DNA of 64,000 bases, taken from the NCBI RefSeq assembly GCF_019049655.1, contig NZ_JAFMOX010000066.1:62001-126000 (forward strand), given 5' to 3'. Positions 1-9,127 of the stretch are shown here, in pieces. Every line of letters starts with the position of its first letter. Position 1 is the first letter of the stretch. The stretch is from Rahnella rivi. Lineage in GTDB: Bacteria; Pseudomonadota; Gammaproteobacteria; Enterobacterales; Enterobacteriaceae. A program made the position numbers and the translations under genes. The notes beneath the pieces are model-generated. The model made no database searches. It was not told the DNA's origin and worked only from the letters and a program-made list of their open reading frames with translations.

Positions 1-10
1 AATTAAATAC

Positions 11-35
11 TGAGGGAAGATCCAAACTTCCCTCA
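11..35 (-). terminator. Hairpin after the PARIS operon
   Basis: Nine-base perfect inverted repeat (TGAGGGAAG / CTTCCCTCA) with a 7-base loop, starting 13 bases beyond the stop of the leftward AriB-like gene. The tract after it on the minus strand is AT-rich but has no clean U run, so termination strength is uncertain. Confidence 0.5.
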
Positions 36-47
36 AATAAATCACTA

Positions 48-941
48 CTATAGTGTCAACTTACATCCAGTTGAGTTTTCCCACGCACTGATAAGATTAA
101 ATAAATTGCTATTTCGGAAATAGGTATTTTCATATGCTAAAAACATCATATCTTCTACACAATCCGCATCGACTAAAGCTTTATTTTGGCTTTTTAGTCC
201 TTTCTTGCATAGTATAAACAATACTTCTGCAATATCGTGCCCATTGACCATCTCTCGGACATCATGATTTTCACCTATTATCAAATCTAAGCACCGAGAT
301 ATTTCAGGCTTCGAAGCAGGTTCCACACCTCTATTTTTGGAATACTCCCAGACTGTATTAATTAAACATTCATGCCCTAAATATTTAATAGTCTTTTCAC
401 ATACAAACTTCCAAATTTTGAGTTTCCTTCCTTCTTTTTCTTTAGGTTTAAAAGACAAACCCAGTCCAAATCTTTTATTTGCAAGTCTTAAGCAGGCTAA
501 AGGATATGATAGTTCATACGCCAAACTTACAATATCACCATAACTACCCTCAAAATTCTTTATTTTTTCATCATTAGTAATAGTCCCCAAGAATCGCATC
601 ACTGCAGGACTGTTAGTCACCATACCTTCAGCATCATGATAGTCGGTCGGGAAAATAGGAAGATTATAAGTAACAGAGTATTTTGGGTTATTAGGTATTC
701 TCAAAAAATCCGCATCCCTTATACCTATTGCCCGTTCAAATCCCCATCCTGTCAAGATCTCGTACACCGACCTCATATTGTACTTACCGTGCATTACCTT
801 TAACCGTGAAATATTTCCATCAAAAAAAGGTCTGAATATTTTAATATCTTGCTCCCCTTCAACAAGAACATAATACCCCTCATACCTTTCATCCATCATT
901 ATAGCATTAGCTATCCTCTCTGGCTTAATATCCCGTTCCAC
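48..941 (-). CDS. ariB: PARIS effector AriB-like, DUF4435 (TOPRIM-like) protein
   Basis: A 297-residue DUF4435 protein. In PARIS systems AriB is a TOPRIM-type nuclease effector held by the AriA ATPase and released when a phage anti-restriction protein is sensed, leading to growth arrest. Visible TOPRIM-like acidic motifs are VEGEQD (residues 27-32) and DAD (76-78). I chose the GTG start at 941 because it overlaps the stop of ariA by one base and has an ACGAGGAG ribosome site 7 bases upstream. An in-frame ATG at 977 would lie inside ariA. G+C is far below the phage late genes to the right, as expected for a transferred defence cargo. Family assignment is strong; function is inferred from the pairing. 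Confidence 0.82.
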   Translation of the reverse strand: MERDIKPERIANAIMMDERYEGYYVLVEGEQDIKIFRPFFDGNISRLKVMHGKYNMRSVYEILTGWGFERAIGIRDADFLRIPNNPKYSVTYNLPIFPTDYHDAEGMVTNSPAVMRFLGTITNDEKIKNFEGSYGDIVSLAYELSYPLACLRLANKRFGLGLSFKPKEKEGRKLKIWKFVCEKTIKYLGHECLINTVWEYSKNRGVEPASKPEISRCLDLIIGENHDVREMVNGHDIAEVLFILCKKGLKSQNKALVDADCVEDMMFLAYENTYFRNSNLFNLISAWENSTGCKLTL

Positions 942-2332
942 TATTCTACTCCTCGTAATTTTACACGAAGACCCCAATTATCATTTATAATATCGGGTGA
1001 GTGAGTAGCAATAATTATCGTAACGTTATTAATTGATGTAACATCTTTCAAATCAGCAATGAATTCATTTTGCCAGGAAATGTGCAGAGAAAGTTCTGGC
1101 TCGTCGATAAGAATCATATCTCCCTGCTGAGAATTGAATATTAACTTATAAAATAAGATTAATTCATTTTGCTCACCGGAAGAAAGTTTTGAGGCAGGCA
1201 TCAACTCAAATTCATCTTTTTTATTTTTCTTAACCGTTGATCTAAATACTAGACCACTACCCCTACTTATTTGCAACTCCTTATGCTTAAAACGTTTATT
1301 TATAATATCCTGAAATAGCTTTAACTTTATTGATAATGCATCAAATGGTTTGAGCTTTTCATGACTGTCATCAATATAAAGTTTCAAAAGATTGATTAAA
1401 TCAGTCTGTGTTTCATCAATTTGCAGTATATCTGAATCTTGTGTATCTACACCCAAGCCTACGGATGAAAGCATTTTCCTTCTGTTATCTAGTGTCTTGA
1501 GTGCATCATTCAATTCTTCAAACGTATCAATCGTACCTTGTCTTAATTTATTAATTAATCTGTTCGGGTAGGAACTATCTAGCCCGGAAGTAATATCAGA
1601 TGAGGCTTTCACTGCATCGGTAATCATCTTAAGAAGTTCAGCGGAACATTTCTGAACACTATTCACATAAGAGTTACCTCCAGTATCATTAGCAGTTATT
1701 ATACGCTGAGTTTCAATTAATTTAACATTAACCTTATCTAGCGTTTCCATAAACCACTTTGGCCTGCTATTAGTATCCACCTCATCAAACTGAGAGTGAA
1801 AATATATATTCCTCCGATACTTCATTTCCAGGCGCTTTAAATTTATATACTCATACTCTTCTTTAATAGATTTAAAGTCTTTATCATTATCACTATCTAA
1901 ATATTGCATTAATTCTAAATCGCGAAAATATTTCCTCTCCAAATCTTCATTTGCTTTTTTCTCTACATTTTTTTCAATTTTTATTTTGGCTGGTTTAAGT
2001 AGAGCATCAGATTTAGCTCTAACCCCCAGTTCAGGTTTAGGTTTTATTTTTCCATCTAACCTAGTGATATGTAAAAAGAGGTCACCACTTGAGATCTTTT
2101 TTTCTATCCTCCAAAACTCATCGTTATCAAAAGTAATAGTAAACAGTTCAAAATCAATAGATTTAAAATAATCAAATCTATTATTAAATAACGAATCAAT
2201 AGCTTCAAGTATTACTGTCTTACCCAAACCATTCTCGCCTATCACTATGGTAATATTCCCATCACTCACTAAAGGTATTTGATGATCAAAGATACCAAAA
2301 AGTTTTTTGACTTCTATTTTCTTAATTTTCAT
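941..2332 (-). CDS. ariA: PARIS ATPase AriA-like, ABC/AAA15-type
   Basis: A 463-residue ABC-type ATPase. Walker A GENGLGKT is at residues 32-39, the signature LSSGEQN at 383-389, Walker B MILIDEP at 406-412 and an H-loop ATHSP at 442-446. A long charged helical insertion, probably coiled coil, separates the halves. This is the layout of OLD/AriA-like defence ATPases. The gene is first in a two-gene leftward operon with the DUF4435 gene, the diagnostic PARIS pairing. AriA forms the sensor scaffold that sequesters AriB. Position next to the portal gene matches the tin/old cargo locus of P2-like prophages. Very low G+C. An alternative is a generic AAA-15 abortive infection ATPase, but partner and length favour PARIS. 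Confidence 0.82.
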   Translation of the reverse strand: MKIKKIEVKKLFGIFDHQIPLVSDGNITIVIGENGLGKTVILEAIDSLFNNRFDYFKSIDFELFTITFDNDEFWRIEKKISSGDLFLHITRLDGKIKPKPELGVRAKSDALLKPAKIKIEKNVEKKANEDLERKYFRDLELMQYLDSDNDKDFKSIKEEYEYINLKRLEMKYRRNIYFHSQFDEVDTNSRPKWFMETLDKVNVKLIETQRIITANDTGGNSYVNSVQKCSAELLKMITDAVKASSDITSGLDSSYPNRLINKLRQGTIDTFEELNDALKTLDNRRKMLSSVGLGVDTQDSDILQIDETQTDLINLLKLYIDDSHEKLKPFDALSIKLKLFQDIINKRFKHKELQISRGSGLVFRSTVKKNKKDEFELMPASKLSSGEQNELILFYKLIFNSQQGDMILIDEPELSLHISWQNEFIADLKDVTSINNVTIIIATHSPDIINDNWGLRVKLRGVE

Positions 2333-2539
2333 TTATCACCTTTTTCATTTAACTACTAATTGCCGTGTCTAACATAAAAATCATCATTAAAATTACAATG
2401 AAAAAAAATTTACCACAAGTCAATTTAGACTTTAAAAGAGCTTGAAGTGAGTGTTTTTATGTCTCGGAATCAAAGGGCTAATCGCTATCCGTGCTAGATT
2501 ATGTAATCTAAAAATCGTCTATATTCATAGCAAAAACTG

Positions 2540-3553
2540 TCAAAACCGGTATCTTGAAAAATGAACAACCTTGCTCATCGACGTGGCATTAATCTCCTTC
2601 ATCCTCTCCTGCAGCGGCGTCAGCTCGTTCCTTACGAACACCTGCGCCGCCTTCTCCACATCTCCAAACCCACCGGCATTATCAGGTATGATCCCCATCA
2701 TCTGCGGCGGAACGCGGTGCGCGCTCAGCAGGTCATCACGGCTGGATTTTTTGATGTTGAAGAAGTCGTCTTTGGTGGCGACTTCACTCAGAGGCAAAAT
2801 CTGAATGCCGTCCTTCTTACCGTTAGGCGCGTACATGAACAGGTTGCGGAAGTTGCCCAGGCCTTTGGTATCACGCATTGCCTTTCGCATTGAATCGATA
2901 TCACTGCTGCTTTGCGCGGCGTCGGTCATATAAAGGATGTAACCTGCGTGCGCGCCGTTCTGGTAATACTTGCGGCGGAACAACGTCGCGGCTTCATTCA
3001 GCCAGGCGGAGTTAAGAGCGCTCAGGTATTCCGGCAGGCCGTAAATCTCCTGATTGATGTCCGGTTCGATCAGGTGGAAAATACTACCCGAAGCGAACTG
3101 ATGCGGCTCTTTCCATCCCTGTACAAACCAGTACGTCCCCTTTTCCACTCCGCGACGAACATATTTAGCCGGTACAGCTTCAAATCGCAGCGGTTCTCCG
3201 AGCTGGTTGCGGATAAGTTCCAGATACGCATTCCCGAACACCAGATAATCCAACGCAAATTTGCTGAACTCCTGCTGGCTCAGCAACGGATGCGGGATAA
3301 ATGTTGAGGCGAGAATATTGCGCTTCACGTAAATCGGAGAGCTGTGATGAACGGCGGCGCGAAGGCTGCGGGCAAGGCCGTCGAAGCTCACCGGCGGCTC
3401 ATACCAGCGGCCGTTGCCAGTGCATTCGATATAATCCAGAATCTCGCGGCGGTCTAAAACCGGCGTCGGATCACCGAAACTGAATACCTCTGCGCCCTGC
3501 TGGCTTTCAGTGGTCGTGGTCTGCGTGACTTTACGGTATTTGCGCTTGCTCAT
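2540..3553 (-). CDS. Q: P2-like portal protein gpQ
   Basis: A 337-residue PBSX/P2-family portal, close to the 344 residues of P2 gpQ. It forms the dodecameric ring at the head vertex through which DNA is packaged and which joins the head to the tail. Typical family sequence runs throughout, including YLVFGNAYLE, YQNGAHAGYILY and the VPPQMMGI segment near residue 290. It starts one base after the ATPase gene P ends (both leftward), so the two are translated as an operon, as in P2. The last 20 residues (from about INATSMSK) differ from what I recall of P2, and the AT-rich spacer beyond the stop shows no P2-like cos sequence. Confidence 0.96.
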   Translation of the reverse strand: MSKRKYRKVTQTTTTESQQGAEVFSFGDPTPVLDRREILDYIECTGNGRWYEPPVSFDGLARSLRAAVHHSSPIYVKRNILASTFIPHPLLSQQEFSKFALDYLVFGNAYLELIRNQLGEPLRFEAVPAKYVRRGVEKGTYWFVQGWKEPHQFASGSIFHLIEPDINQEIYGLPEYLSALNSAWLNEAATLFRRKYYQNGAHAGYILYMTDAAQSSSDIDSMRKAMRDTKGLGNFRNLFMYAPNGKKDGIQILPLSEVATKDDFFNIKKSSRDDLLSAHRVPPQMMGIIPDNAGGFGDVEKAAQVFVRNELTPLQERMKEINATSMSKVVHFSRYRF

Positions 3554-5317
3554 TTAGTAGAACTCCAGAATGTTCGGGCTTTGTCCGCCATTGGCGGCGG
3601 TCAGCGGTTCGTTTAACAGGGCGTGCATGATTGCCCACGCGACGTCGGCGTGGCTGGCCTCTTCACTGCGGCTGGCTTCGTAGGTTGAACGGTTGCCGCT
3701 GGCGGTCATCGTTTTGCGGATCGCCATAAACGAGGCTGTGATGTCGGTATGGCCGGTGTCATATTCCAGGCGGCCGGAGCTGATGGTGTCTTTTGCTTTG
3801 AGTACCAGTGCGGTTTTCACCTCGGGGCTGTAACGGATCTCACGCGCCGCCGGAAAGAACTGCTGAACAAGCTGGAATACCCCCTGCCCGATGCCAGTCG
3901 CATCGATACCGATGTACTCCACGGCATAACGATTGGTGAGTTCCTCGATGCTTCTGGCCTGCGCGGCAAAGTCCATACCCTTCCATTGGTGACGCTCGAG
4001 CACGCGGAACTTGCCGCCAGACACTACCGGCGGAGCAATTACCGCGCAGCCTGCGCTGTCGCCGGTGTGCGACGGGTCGTAACCGATCCAGACGGGACGA
4101 TAGGTAAACGGTCGTTTCAGATACGGGTCGAAGTCTTCCCACTCGTCCAAGCTGTCCACCATGCATCCCTGCAACTCGGCGAACGGGAACACCGACGCCT
4201 GATCGTCCACGAACTCGCACATCAGCAGGTTTTCATATTCGGCGGGGCTGTATTCCAGTTTCAGCTGTTCCAGGTCGAACAGGTTACACCCGCCTGACAG
4301 CGCATCTTCCACCGTTACAATCTGCCGCCACTGGCCGTCATCGCACAACACGCCTTTCGACAGGTGAGCGTGGGTCAAATCCAGGTCAATCCTGTCGGCT
4401 TTATTGCGACGGCCTTTATTGAACAGCTCGCCTGACCAGAACGGATAGGCGCTGTGTGCAAGACTCGACGGCGTGGAAAAATAGGTGCTACGCCATTTCT
4501 TATGCAGTGACATGCCGGAGGCAACTTTGCGCAGCTCCTGAAACTTAGGGATCCAGAAGTATTCGTCCAGGTATAAATTGCCGGTGTAGCTCTGCGCGGT
4601 GCGGACGTTGGTACCGAGGAAAATCAGCCGTGCGCCATTCGGCAGCACAATCGGGTCGCCTTTTAAATCCACGTCAACCAGTCTCGCAAATTCGATGATG
4701 TAGTTCTTAAAAACATGCGCCTGTGCCTTACTGGCTGACAGGAAAATCTGATTACGGCCTGTGGTCAGCGCATCAATCAGCGCCTCCCGGGCAAAGTAGA
4801 AGGTTGCGCCAATCTGGCGGGACTTGAGGATGTTGCGAATACGGTGCTGTAATCCGGCCTGATGCCATCCGCGCTGATACTCAAACGACGTTTCAATGAA
4901 GATGTCGCCGAGTTTCTCAATGGCCTCATCGCTGAAAACATTCTTATCTGGTGCCTTTCGTTCGCCCTTGTTGCGGTTCGCGACGTTCGGGTTTAAATCA
5001 GCCTCGCTGCCAGTATGGTTGTAACGATTAACCCTTGCCAGGCGTTCAATCTGTCGGCCTAACAGGTCGATTTCCTTGTAGTCCTTACCCTCCTTCACAT
5101 CTTTCATGACTAGCTGGATAAGCCGCGCTTCCATGCTGGTTTCCACGCGAGAAATGGGCGCAATGGCCTCCCACTGATCGCGAGTTTTCCAGCTCTGCAC
5201 GGTCGGCGTTTTTTGGCTCAGCATCTCACCGATTTGCCGCACAGAAAATCCCTGCCAGTAAAGCAGTGCCGCCTGTCGGCGCGGGTCGCTGATGATGGTG
5301 GAGTTTGAAATATTCAT
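3554..5317 (-). CDS. P: P2-like large terminase (ATPase/nuclease) gpP
   Basis: A 587-residue terminase nearly identical in layout to P2 gpP (590). An N-terminal helix-turn-helix region (DPRRQAALLYWQGFSVRQIG) precedes the ATPase with a Walker-A-like SRQIGAT (166-172) and Walker B DE at 251-252 (LYLDEYFWIP). The nuclease domain begins around WIGYDPSHTGD (410-420). It cuts the phage DNA concatemer at cos and pumps it into the capsid. Divergent from the scaffold gene O, with one Ogr-type site between them, and followed by Q with no gap. Confidence 0.97.
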   Translation of the reverse strand: MNISNSTIISDPRRQAALLYWQGFSVRQIGEMLSQKTPTVQSWKTRDQWEAIAPISRVETSMEARLIQLVMKDVKEGKDYKEIDLLGRQIERLARVNRYNHTGSEADLNPNVANRNKGERKAPDKNVFSDEAIEKLGDIFIETSFEYQRGWHQAGLQHRIRNILKSRQIGATFYFAREALIDALTTGRNQIFLSASKAQAHVFKNYIIEFARLVDVDLKGDPIVLPNGARLIFLGTNVRTAQSYTGNLYLDEYFWIPKFQELRKVASGMSLHKKWRSTYFSTPSSLAHSAYPFWSGELFNKGRRNKADRIDLDLTHAHLSKGVLCDDGQWRQIVTVEDALSGGCNLFDLEQLKLEYSPAEYENLLMCEFVDDQASVFPFAELQGCMVDSLDEWEDFDPYLKRPFTYRPVWIGYDPSHTGDSAGCAVIAPPVVSGGKFRVLERHQWKGMDFAAQARSIEELTNRYAVEYIGIDATGIGQGVFQLVQQFFPAAREIRYSPEVKTALVLKAKDTISSGRLEYDTGHTDITASFMAIRKTMTASGNRSTYEASRSEEASHADVAWAIMHALLNEPLTAANGGQSPNILEFY

Positions 5318-5358
5318 GCCGCCACGTTACCGGCCAGACAGACGTTTTTCGCGCTGCC

Positions 5359-5382
5359 CACGTTGTGCCATTGGGCAACAAC
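5359..5382. promoter_or_regulatory. Ogr-type activator site between divergent P and O
   Basis: CACGTTGTGCCA at 5359-5370 lies within the dyad GTTGT-N11-ACAAC (5362-5382). P2 late promoters carry such a TTGT/ACAA dyad centred near -55 and are activated by Ogr. The centre is about 55 bases from the P start and 88 from the O start. The same 12-mer recurs before V and FI, the other two late operon heads, and nowhere else I noticed. Confidence 0.75.
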
Positions 5383-5459
5383 CCGCATCGGCTGGCGGCT
5401 TGCGGTGACTGTCTGGAAACTAACTCCCGTTCTCAACACTCATTACCGGAGTCAGTCAC

Positions 5460-6308
5460 ATGGCAAAGAAAGTATCGAAATGGTTCCGCATCGGGGTCGA
5501 AGGCGACACCTGCGATGGCCGCGAAATTGATGCTAACGACATCAAACAAATGGCGGAGACGTACAGCGCGAAAGCCTATGGCGCCCGCGTCAATCTGGAG
5601 CACATCAAAAGCGTATTACCGACCAGCGATTTCCGCCGTTATGGCGACGTGATCCAGCTTAAAGCCGAACAAATTAATGACGCGGCTGAACCGCTACTGC
5701 ATGAAAAATGGGCGCTGTACGCAATGATCAGCCCGACCGCGGATTTAACGCAGATGGTCGGCGATGGGCAGAAGGTTTACACCTCGATGGAGATCAAACG
5801 TAACTTCGCCAATTCCAATAAATCCTACCTGGTCGGTCTGGCCGTCACCGACGACCCCGCAAGCCTCGGTACTGAAATGCTGGAGTTCAGCCGCAAAGCC
5901 AAACAGAACCCGCTCGCCGGTCGTAAATCCGATCCGGACAGCCTTTTCACGGTTGCCACCGAAGCCCTGATTGAGTTTGAAGATGCGCCGGAAACTGCCC
6001 CTTCTCTTTTCGCCCTGGTGAAACAAAAGCTTTCACGTAAACAGGCGTCAGACGATGCCCGGCTGGCCGATGTTCACGAAGCTGTCAGCGAAGTCGCTCA
6101 ATACGCTCAGACCGGACTGGATAAGCATGAATCCAGCCTGACCGAACTGCTAGGTCGCGTCGATACGCTTGAGAAAACCACCGCTGCGGATCATGAGGCA
6201 TTTGCCGCACTGAAGAACACGCTAACGCAGACATCGGCGCAGAAGTTCGGCCAGCGTCCGCAAGCTACCGGCGGCGCAGGCGCAGACGAGACGGTCACCG
6301 ACTGCTGA
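5460..6308 (+). CDS. O: P2-like scaffold and head protease gpO
   Basis: A 282-residue P2 gpO homologue: N-terminal serine protease and C-terminal scaffold. The protease residues can be placed: D19 (TCDGR), H48 (NLEHIKS) and S109 (YTSMEIK), close to the P2 triad D19/H48/S107. The C-terminal third is helical and charged (about 190-260), as expected for the capsid-binding scaffold. It shapes the procapsid, then cleaves N, Q, L and itself. First gene of the rightward capsid operon O-N-M-L-X, 35 bases before N. Confidence 0.96.
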   Translation: MAKKVSKWFRIGVEGDTCDGREIDANDIKQMAETYSAKAYGARVNLEHIKSVLPTSDFRRYGDVIQLKAEQINDAAEPLLHEKWALYAMISPTADLTQMVGDGQKVYTSMEIKRNFANSNKSYLVGLAVTDDPASLGTEMLEFSRKAKQNPLAGRKSDPDSLFTVATEALIEFEDAPETAPSLFALVKQKLSRKQASDDARLADVHEAVSEVAQYAQTGLDKHESSLTELLGRVDTLEKTTAADHEAFAALKNTLTQTSAQKFGQRPQATGGAGADETVTDC

Positions 6309-6343
6309 TCCGACACCTTTAACTCATTATAAGGAAACACCTC

Positions 6344-7483
6344 ATGAAAAAAGAAACGCGCTTTAAATTTAATGCGTTCCTGTCTCAGCTCGCCAAACTC
6401 AACAGCGTTGACGTCGGCACGCTGGATAAAAAATTTAACGTCGAGCCGTCCGTCACGCAGACGCTGATGACCAGATTACAGGAATCCTCAGAGTTCCTGA
6501 CCCGTATCAACATCATTCCGGTGGACGAAATGATGGGCGCGAAAGTGGGCGTCGGCGTCACCGGCACGATTGCCAGTACCACCAACACTGACGCCGGTGA
6601 TGAACGTGAAACCGCTGATTTCACCAAGCTGGATCAGGAAGGCTACCACTGTACCAAAACCAACTACGACTTCCACTGGATGTACAGCAAGCTGGACTTG
6701 TGGGCGCGCTACAACGATTTTCAGACCCGTCTTCGTGACGCCATTATTAAGCGTCAGGCACTGGATCGCATCCTGGTCGGCTTTAACGGTGTTTCCCGCG
6801 CACCGACGTCTAACCGCGTTCAGAATCAGCTGTTGCAGGATGTCGGCGTGGGCTGGCTGCAAAAATACCGCCTGAATGCCCCGACCAAAGTGATGGGCAT
6901 GATTGTCGCCGAAGACGGCACCGTGACCAATGAGGCGGTGAAAGTCGGTGGCGAAGGTGAGTACAAAAACCTCGACGCGTTGGTCTTTGATGCGGTGAAT
7001 GAACTGATCGACCCCATCTATCAGGACGACACCGAACTAGTGGTGATCTGCGGCCGCAAGCTGCTCGCGGATAAGTATTTCCCACTGATCAACAAACAGC
7101 AGCCGAACACTGAGGCGATGGCCGCCGACCTGATTGTCAGCCAGAAACGCATCGGCAATCTACCCGCCGTTCGTGTGCCGGGCTTCCCTGCCAATGCAAT
7201 GCTGATCACTCGCCTGGATAACCTGTCTATTTACTGGCAGGACGGCACGCACCGCCGCCACGTTGAAGAAGTACCTAAGCGTGACCGCATCGAAAACTAC
7301 GAATCCATTAACGAGGATTACGTGGTGGAAGATTACGGCTGCGGCTGTCTGATCGAGAACATCGAAGTGACCGCCGGAGAAGACGACACAGCTGAAAAAG
7401 CCGAACTCAGCAAATTCACCTCGGCGATCGTTGATGCCATCAAAACTGCATCCGGTACCACTGCACCGGCAGCTCAGGAGTAA
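6344..7483 (+). CDS. N: P2-like major capsid protein gpN
   Basis: A 379-residue member of the P2 gpN family (P2: 357), HK97 fold. The N-terminal segment KKETRFKFNAFLSQLAKLN corresponds to the part removed by gpO in P2. Family hallmarks include the FLTRINIIPVDEMMG stretch near residue 50 and YWQDGTHRRHVEE near 290. A good ribosome site (AAGGAAA) precedes the ATG. The extra length is a variable tail rich in A, T and E. Confidence 0.96.
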   Translation: MKKETRFKFNAFLSQLAKLNSVDVGTLDKKFNVEPSVTQTLMTRLQESSEFLTRINIIPVDEMMGAKVGVGVTGTIASTTNTDAGDERETADFTKLDQEGYHCTKTNYDFHWMYSKLDLWARYNDFQTRLRDAIIKRQALDRILVGFNGVSRAPTSNRVQNQLLQDVGVGWLQKYRLNAPTKVMGMIVAEDGTVTNEAVKVGGEGEYKNLDALVFDAVNELIDPIYQDDTELVVICGRKLLADKYFPLINKQQPNTEAMAADLIVSQKRIGNLPAVRVPGFPANAMLITRLDNLSIYWQDGTHRRHVEEVPKRDRIENYESINEDYVVEDYGCGCLIENIEVTAGEDDTAEKAELSKFTSAIVDAIKTASGTTAPAAQE

Positions 7484-7486
7484 GCC

Positions 7487-8143
7487 ATGACCAGCCCTGC
7501 CCGACGTCATTTGTTGCGGCAGTCAGCTATCGAAGCCGCGCAGCAGGATACCAGCCTGCTGCGTCATACCACCGGCTATGAACTGCTGCTGCAAAAGCTT
7601 AATGCTGACCAGAAAGCCCTGAAAAAAGCCTACTCCGCAGAGAAAAAGGCAGAACTCAAACGCAAGATGCTGCCCGAATATGCGCCGTGGGTGGCGGGCG
7701 TTCTCGCCGAGGGGAAAGGCGCACAGGACGCCATACTGATGACCATCATGATCTGGCGTATTGATGCCGGTGATTATGCCGGTGCGCTGGAAATCTCCCG
7801 CTATGCGCTGCATTACAAGCTGGCGATGCCGTTCGGCAAACGCCCTGCCGGTTATGCGCTGGCGGAGGAAATCGCCGACATGAGCACCCGCGCTCATGCT
7901 GCCGGTGAGCCGGTCAGTCTCGATGTACTCATGACCACGATGGAACTGACGGAAAACCAGGACATGCCGGATCAGGTTCGCGCCAAGCTGCACAAAATTA
8001 CCGGTTACCTGTATCGCGACGCGGAGAAATTGCCGCTCGCCCTGCAACACTTGAAACGCGCCTTCCAGCTGAACAGCAACTGCGGCGTTAAAAAGGATAT
8101 TGAGCGGTTGGAGTCAGCCATTAAAAAGGCAGCCAGCAGCTAA
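7487..8143 (+). CDS. M: P2-like small terminase subunit gpM
   Basis: A 218-residue P2 gpM homologue. It recognises the packaging site and hands the DNA to gpP. The family segment LPEYAPWVAGVL is around residues 64-75, followed by a helical body and a TPR-like C-terminal region (YLYRDAEKLPLALQHLKRA). It starts 3 bases after the capsid stop, so it is translationally linked to N. Confidence 0.94.
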   Translation: MTSPARRHLLRQSAIEAAQQDTSLLRHTTGYELLLQKLNADQKALKKAYSAEKKAELKRKMLPEYAPWVAGVLAEGKGAQDAILMTIMIWRIDAGDYAGALEISRYALHYKLAMPFGKRPAGYALAEEIADMSTRAHAAGEPVSLDVLMTTMELTENQDMPDQVRAKLHKITGYLYRDAEKLPLALQHLKRAFQLNSNCGVKKDIERLESAIKKAASS

Positions 8144-8238
8144 AAAGAACGCGCCCCGCGCCGGACGGCACGCCAGCCGCGACAGGTCTGTGACCTCGTT
8201 CAACGCTGGCGTCCACCGTCCCCTATTCAGAGGTCACT

Positions 8239-8709
8239 ATGTCTCTTGTTGTACCTGCACCAAAGCCGGACGCCGCGACGGAACCCGCGATCAAAAACAC
8301 GCTCTTCTGGCCGGATATCAATCCGGTGGAGTTACGCGACACGCTACGCCTGGAAGGAACGGTGACCGCCAAACGTCTGCGCGCCGTCATTAAGTACGCG
8401 CTGACCGAAGTGAATGCCGAGCTTTACAGCTACCGCGTCGCACAGCTTGCTCAGGGATACAAAACCCTTACTGATGTCCCGGCAGACCAGATTGATGACG
8501 AAAGTATCAAAGTCTGTGCCTACCTGCGGGCGGTTTCCTCAATTACGGCTGCCATTCTGGCGGAACGATATCCGAACAGTGATACCACCGATGCTGGCAG
8601 TAAAAAGGCGGAGATTATCGAAAGCACGGTTGATGAACTGTGGCGTGATGGCCGCAATGCGATCAGCGATGTCGCTGGCGTGTCGCACTGTGTGATCGGG
8701 CTGCTTTGA
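8239..8709 (+). CDS. L: P2-like head completion protein gpL
   Basis: A 156-residue gpL homologue that closes filled heads and stabilises packaged DNA before tail joining. Recognised by FWPDINPVELRDTLRLEGTVT near the N-terminus and the DELWRDGRNAISDV segment near the C-terminus. A 95-base spacer separates it from M, and its TGA overlaps the X start by one base. Confidence 0.94.
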   Translation: MSLVVPAPKPDAATEPAIKNTLFWPDINPVELRDTLRLEGTVTAKRLRAVIKYALTEVNAELYSYRVAQLAQGYKTLTDVPADQIDDESIKVCAYLRAVSSITAAILAERYPNSDTTDAGSKKAEIIESTVDELWRDGRNAISDVAGVSHCVIGLL

Positions 8710-8912
8710 TGAAAGTCTATGCCGAACAAGGTGACACTGTGGATTCGCTCTGCTGGCGGTATTACGGGCGTACCGAGTCGGTGATGGAACAGGTTTACGC
8801 GGCTAACGTTGGCTTAGCCGCTCGCGGGGCAATCCTGCCCCATGGCTACGCGGTGGAGCTGCCGGATATTACTCAGGCCGCAGTCAGCGAAACCGTCTCA
8901 CTTTGGGACTGA
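8709..8912 (+). CDS. X: P2-like tail protein gpX
   Basis: A 67-residue LysM-like small tail protein closely matching P2 gpX (QGDTVDSLCWRYYGRTESVMEQVYAAN versus the P2 pattern QGDTLDAICVRYYGRTEGVVE). It acts at the tail tip or hub. The ATG at 8709 overlaps the L stop. An in-frame TTG three bases upstream is less likely. Confidence 0.95.
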   Translation: MKVYAEQGDTVDSLCWRYYGRTESVMEQVYAANVGLAARGAILPHGYAVELPDITQAAVSETVSLWD

Positions 8913-9127
8913 TGACCATGGAGCGCATCACCTCGTTTATTTGTTATTGCGTCGCTGCCTTTCTTGCCTGGCTCGGCGCAATGTCACCGCAGGATATTGC
9001 CTTTTTAGTCGGTGCCGCCGTCGGCGTCGCGACCTTCCTGGTGAACTGGTACTACCGGCGCAAAACTTACCGCCTGCTGAAAGCAATGGGCATCAGAGGG
9101 GACATTAATGCAGCCATCAATCGTTAG
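8912..9127 (+). CDS. Y: Holin (P2 gpY position)
   Basis: A 71-residue small membrane protein with two hydrophobic segments (about residues 6-22 and 26-46) and a basic tail (YYRRKTYRLLKAM), the form of class II holins. It opens the inner membrane for the lysozyme next door. The ATG overlaps the X stop (TGATG). Its 3' end overlaps the lysozyme start by 20 bases. Sequence is not closely P2 gpY; position and topology support the call. Confidence 0.85.
   Translation: MTMERITSFICYCVAAFLAWLGAMSPQDIAFLVGAAVGVATFLVNWYYRRKTYRLLKAMGIRGDINAAINR

Noticed and set aside
2459..2497. Tiny + strand frame between AriA and Q
   Set aside because: Twelve codons, no ribosome site, no conservation known.
3749..4297. 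Long + strand frame (182 codons) opposite terminase gene P
   Set aside because: Complement of a conserved coding gene in a G+C-rich region; no ribosome site and no family-like sequence.
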